From: Diadophis punctatus similis
Lineage: Eukaryota > Chordata > Lepidosauria > Squamata > Dipsadidae
NCBI GenBank assembly: GCA_023053685.1
Contig: JALIGW010000061.1
Span: 2,808,001 to 2,872,000, forward strand
Reading direction: 5' to 3'
DNA length: 64,000 nucleotides
Shown here: positions 61,101 to 64,000 of the stretch, one piece after another
Numbering within the stretch: the stretch's first letter is position 1
How the letters are laid out: the number at the start of each line of letters is the position of its first letter
Position numbers and translations under genes: made by a program
The notes under the pieces: model-generated
The model's database searches: none
What the model was told of the DNA's origin: nothing
What the model saw: only the letters and a program-made list of their open reading frames with translations

Positions 61101-64000
61101 GTGAGGTTTTTTCCCCCAGATACTAACAGGTCTCCGCCAGGAACTCCACGCCCAGCTTCTGTGAATTCAAACTACAATGGAGTGAGGTTTTTTTCCCCAG
61201 ATACACACCTGTCTCAGCCAGGAACTCCACCCCCAGCTTCTGTGAATTGAAACTACAATGCAGTGAGGTTTTTTTCCCAGATACTCACAGTTCTCAGCCA
61301 GGAACTCCACCCCCAGCTTCTGTGAATTGAAAATACAATGCAGTGAGGTTTTTCCCCCCAGATACTCACAGGTCTCAGCCAGGAACTCCACCTCCAGCTT
61401 CTGTGAATTGAAACTACAATGCAGCGAGGTTTTTCCCCCCAGATACTCACAAGTCTCATCCAGGAACTCCACCCCCAGCTTCTTTGAATTCAAACTACAA
61501 TGGAGTGAGGTTTTTCCCCCCAGATACTCACAAGTCTCACCCAGGAACTCCACCAACAGCTTCTGTGAATTCAAACTACAATGGAGTGAGGTTTTGTCCC
61601 CCAGATACTCACACGTCTCAGCCAGGAACTCCACGCCCAGCTTCTGTGAATTGAAAATACAATGCAGTGAGGTTTTTCCCCCCAGATACTCACAGGTCTG
61701 AGCCAGGAACTCCACCCCCAGCTTCTGTGAATTCAAACTACAATGGATTGAGGTTTTGTCCTCCAGATACTCACACGTCTCAGCCAGGAACTCCACCAAC
61801 AGCTTCTGTGAATTCAAACTACAATGGAGTGAGGTTTTTTCCCTGAGATACTAACAAGTCTCAGCCAGGAACTCCACCCGCAGCTTCTGTGAATTCAAAC
61901 TACAATGGAGTGAGGTTTCTTCCCCCAGATACTCACAGGTCTCAGCCAGGAACTCCACGCCCAGCTTCTGTGAATTCAAACTACAATGTAGTGAGGTTTG
62001 TTCCCCCAGATACTCACAGGTCTCAGCCAGGAACTCCACCCCCAGCTTCTGTGAATTCAAACTACAATGGAGTGAGGTTTGTTCCCCCAGATACTCACAG
62101 GTCTCAGCCAGGAACTCCACCCCCAGTTTCTGTGAATTCAAACTACAATGGAGTGAAATTTTTCCCCCCAGATACTCACAGGTATCAGCCAGGAACTCCA
62201 CCCCAGCTTCTGTGAATTGAAATTACAATGCAGTGAGGTTTTTCTCCCAGATACTCACAGGTCTCAGCCAAGAACTCCACCCCCAGCTTCTGTGAATTCA
62301 AACTACAATGGAGTGAGGTTTTGTTCCCCCAGATACTCACAGGTCTCAGCCAAGAACTCCACCCCCAGCTTCTGTGAATTCAAACTACAATGGAGTGAGG
62401 TTTCCCCCCCCCAGATAATCACAGGTCTCAGCAAGGATCTCCACCCCCAGCTTTTGTGAATTCAAACTACAATGGAGTGAGGTTTTCCCGCCGATACTCA
62501 CAGGTCTCAGCCAGGAACTCCACCCCCAGCTTCTGTGAATTCAAACTACAATGGAGTGAGGTTCCCCCCCCCCGATACTCACAGGTCTCAGCCAGGAACT
62601 CCACCCCCAGCTTCTGTGAAATCAAACTACAATGGAGTGAGGTTTTTTCCCAGATACTCACAGGTCTTAGCCAGGAACTCCACCCCCAGCTTCTGTGAAT
62701 TGAAACTACAATGGAGTGAAGTGTTTCCCCCGAGATACTCACAGGTATCAGCCAGGAACTCCACCCCAGCTTCTGTGAATTGAAACTACAATGCAGTGAG
62801 GTTTTTCTCCCAGATACTCACAGGTCTCAGCCAAGAACTCCACCCCCAGCTTCTGTGAATTCAAACTACAATGGAGTGAGGTTTTGTTCCCCCAGATACT
62901 CACAGGTCTCAGCCAAGAACTCCACCCCCAGCTTCTGTGAATTCAAACTACAATGGAGTGAGGTTTCCCCCCCCCCAGATAATCACAGGTCTCAGCAAGG
63001 ATCTCCACCCCCAGCTTTTGTGAATTCAAACTACAATGGAGTGAGGTTTTCCCGCCGATACTCACAGGTCTCAGCCAGGAACTCCACCCCCAGCTTCTGT
63101 GAATTCAAACTACAATGGAGTGAGGTTCCCCCCCCCCCCCGATACTCACAGGTCTCAGCCAGGAACTCCACCCCCAGCTTTTGTGAAATCAAACTACAAT
63201 GGAGTGAGGTTTTTTCCCAGATACTCACAGGTCTTAGCCAGGAACTCCACCCCCAGCTTCTGTGAATTGAAACTACAATGCAGTGAGGTTTTGTTCCCCC
63301 AGATACTCACGGGTCTCAGTCAGGAACTCCACGCCCAGCTTCTGTGAATGCAAATTACAATGGAGTGAGGTTTGTTCCCCCAGATACTCACAGGTCTCAG
63401 CCAGGAACTCCACCCCCAGCATCTGTGAATTCAAACTACAATGGAGTGAAGTGTTTCCCCCGAGATACTCACAGGTATCAGCCAGGAACTCCACCCCAGC
63501 TTCTGTGAATTGAAACTATAATGCAGTGAGGTTTTTCCCCCCAGATACTCACAAGCCTCAGCCAGGAATTCCACCCCCAGCTTCTGTGAATTCAAACTAA
63601 AATGGATTGAGGTTTTTCTCCCAGATACTCACAGGTCTCAGCCAGGAACTCCACCCCCACCTTCTGTGAATTCAAACTGCAATGGAGTGAGGTTTTTTCC
63701 CCCAGATACTAACAGGTCTCACCCAAGAACTCCACCCCCAGCTTCTGTGAATTCAAACAACAATGGATTGATGTTTTTTTCCGAGATACTCACAGGTCTC
63801 AGCCAGGAACTCCAACCCCAGCTTCTGTGAATTGAAAATACAATGCAGTGAGGTTTTTCCCCCCAGATACTCACAGGTCTCAGCCAGGAACTCCACCCCC
63901 AGCTTCTGTGAATTCAAACTACAATGCAGCGAGGTTTTTCCCCCCAGATACTCACAAGTCTCATCCAGGAACTCCACCCCCAGCTTCTGTGAATTCAAAC
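52118..64000 (+). repeat. 22.7-kb higher-order unit, copy 2, cut by the window end
   Basis: This matches copy 1 from 29,418 as described there. From 59,503 it follows the 3.88-kb block, with one 81-bp unit (ACAATGCAGCGAGG type, present at about 39,041-39,121) missing near 61,741, after which the offset is 22,619. Unlike copy 1 it has no 3,233-bp tandem duplication: at 63,302 it goes straight to GATACTCACGGGTCTCAGTC, the start of the next 3.88-kb block, and the window ends inside it. Confidence 0.92.
63128..63140 (+). repeat. Long C tract, C13
   Basis: GAGGTT is followed by 13 C and then GATACTCAC. The corresponding tracts at about 40,510 and 43,743 each have 10 C. It is a second example of C-tract growth in a unit with almost no T tract. 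Confidence 0.9.

Larger units (their letters stand above)
1..64000 (+). repeat. Tandem satellite array, about 81-bp unit, fills the window
   Basis: Head-to-tail copies of one unit occupy every line of the window, all in one orientation, with no break in phase that I could see. Landmarks in unit order are GTGAATTCAAAC, ACAATGGAGTGAGG, a T tract, a C tract, AGATACTCACAGG, TCTCAGCCAGGAACTCCA and CCCCCAGCTTCT. Length is exactly 81 in many units (for example GTG starts at 27, 108, 189 and 270) and varies by a few bases elsewhere, almost always in the C tract or in a CCCCC to CCCC change before AGCTTCT. Both window ends lie inside a unit, so the true array is longer. I know of no named satellite with this unit. 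No function can be read from the sequence; structural or simply selfish tandem DNA are both possible. Confidence 0.98.

Noticed and set aside
1..64000. Many long open frames on both strands, up to about 297 codons, such as 27-917, 4,811-5,602, 52,196-53,089 and the reverse frames 5,885-6,661 and 22,714-23,445.
   Set aside because: They follow from an 81-base period with two open frames per strand. They overlap each other on both strands, start mostly at GTG or TTG, end at variant units shared by all copies, and shift frame at every C-tract change. No promoter, splice structure or codon-position bias supports them.
1..64000. A coding minisatellite with a 27-residue proline-rich repeat, as in mucin-like genes.
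   Set aside because: C-tract length changes that are not multiples of three are frequent between near-identical copies, and TGA or TAA variants are spread through the array. A selected coding repeat would not tolerate this.
1..64000. CRISPR array.
   Set aside because: There are no unique spacers between short repeats; the whole 81-bp unit is the repeat and variants recur in order.
1..64000. Zinc-finger-like reading of the reverse frame with TSLHC and CEYLG.
   Set aside because: The spacing of Cys and His does not fit a C2H2 finger, and the frame is one of several open ones created by the period.
1..64000. Centromere identity through a CENP-B box, or telomeric repeat.
   Set aside because: The unit contains no sequence resembling the CENP-B box core (TTCG with CGGGA) and no TTAGGG tracts. 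Pericentromeric or subtelomeric location is possible but cannot be read from this window.
1..64000. Assignment to a named satellite family or species.
   Set aside because: I do not recognise the unit, and naming one would be a guess. A repeat-library search with the unit would decide.

Overview
The whole 64 kb window is one uninterrupted head-to-tail satellite array. The repeat unit is about 81 bp and all of roughly 790 units (64,000/81) lie in the same orientation. Base 1 falls near unit position 56 (numbering from the GTG of GTGAATTC) and base 64,000 at about unit position 12, so the array continues past both ends. I find no gene, RNA gene, transposon or unique sequence. The organism cannot be named from this. 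A eukaryote is by far the best reading, because such a long array has no prokaryotic counterpart that I know of. The unit consensus is about 49% GC (21 A, 20 T, 15 G, 25 C) and has no CpG, which would fit a CpG-methylating genome such as a vertebrate, but one 81-base motif is weak evidence. I do not recognise the satellite.

Unit anatomy: GTGAATTCAAAC (1-12, with an EcoRI site), ACAATGGAGTGAGG (14-27), a T tract (about 28-33), a C tract (about 34-38, very variable), AGATACTCACAGG (39-51), TCTCAGCCAGGAACTCCA (52-69) and CCCCCAGCTTCT (70-81). Recurrent variants change EcoRI (GAATTG, AAATCA, GAATTT, GAATGC), change the middle (AAACTAAAATGGATTG, ACAATGTAGTG, ACAATGCAGCG), lengthen the C tract up to 16, or shorten CCCCC to CCCC.

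The variants occur in a fixed order that repeats at several scales, so the array has nested higher-order structure. From left to right: an 1,855-bp and 887-bp periodic zone (about 1-3,013); a mixed zone (3,014-6,480); a 7.1-kb block repeated twice (6,481-13,190 and 13,581-20,208), separated by a partial 565-bp duplication; a returning marker block (20,209-21,320); 887-bp, 1,130-bp and 569-bp local duplications (21,321-29,040); and a 22.7-kb duplication whose first copy starts near 29,420 and whose second starts near 52,120 and runs off the window. Inside the first 22.7-kb copy are an almost exact 3,233-bp tandem duplication (37,448-40,680 and 40,681-43,913), then nested 1,213-bp, 2,022-bp and 1,292-bp duplications (44,700-52,100).

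The most informative result is a relative chronology. Over the first 9 kb of the two 22.7-kb copies, every length difference I traced is a change in C-tract length. The 3,233-bp tandem copies have identical C tracts, so they are younger. The long open frames on both strands follow from 81 being 27 codons. They begin mostly at GTG or TTG, are broken by shared stop variants and C-tract shifts, and are not genes.
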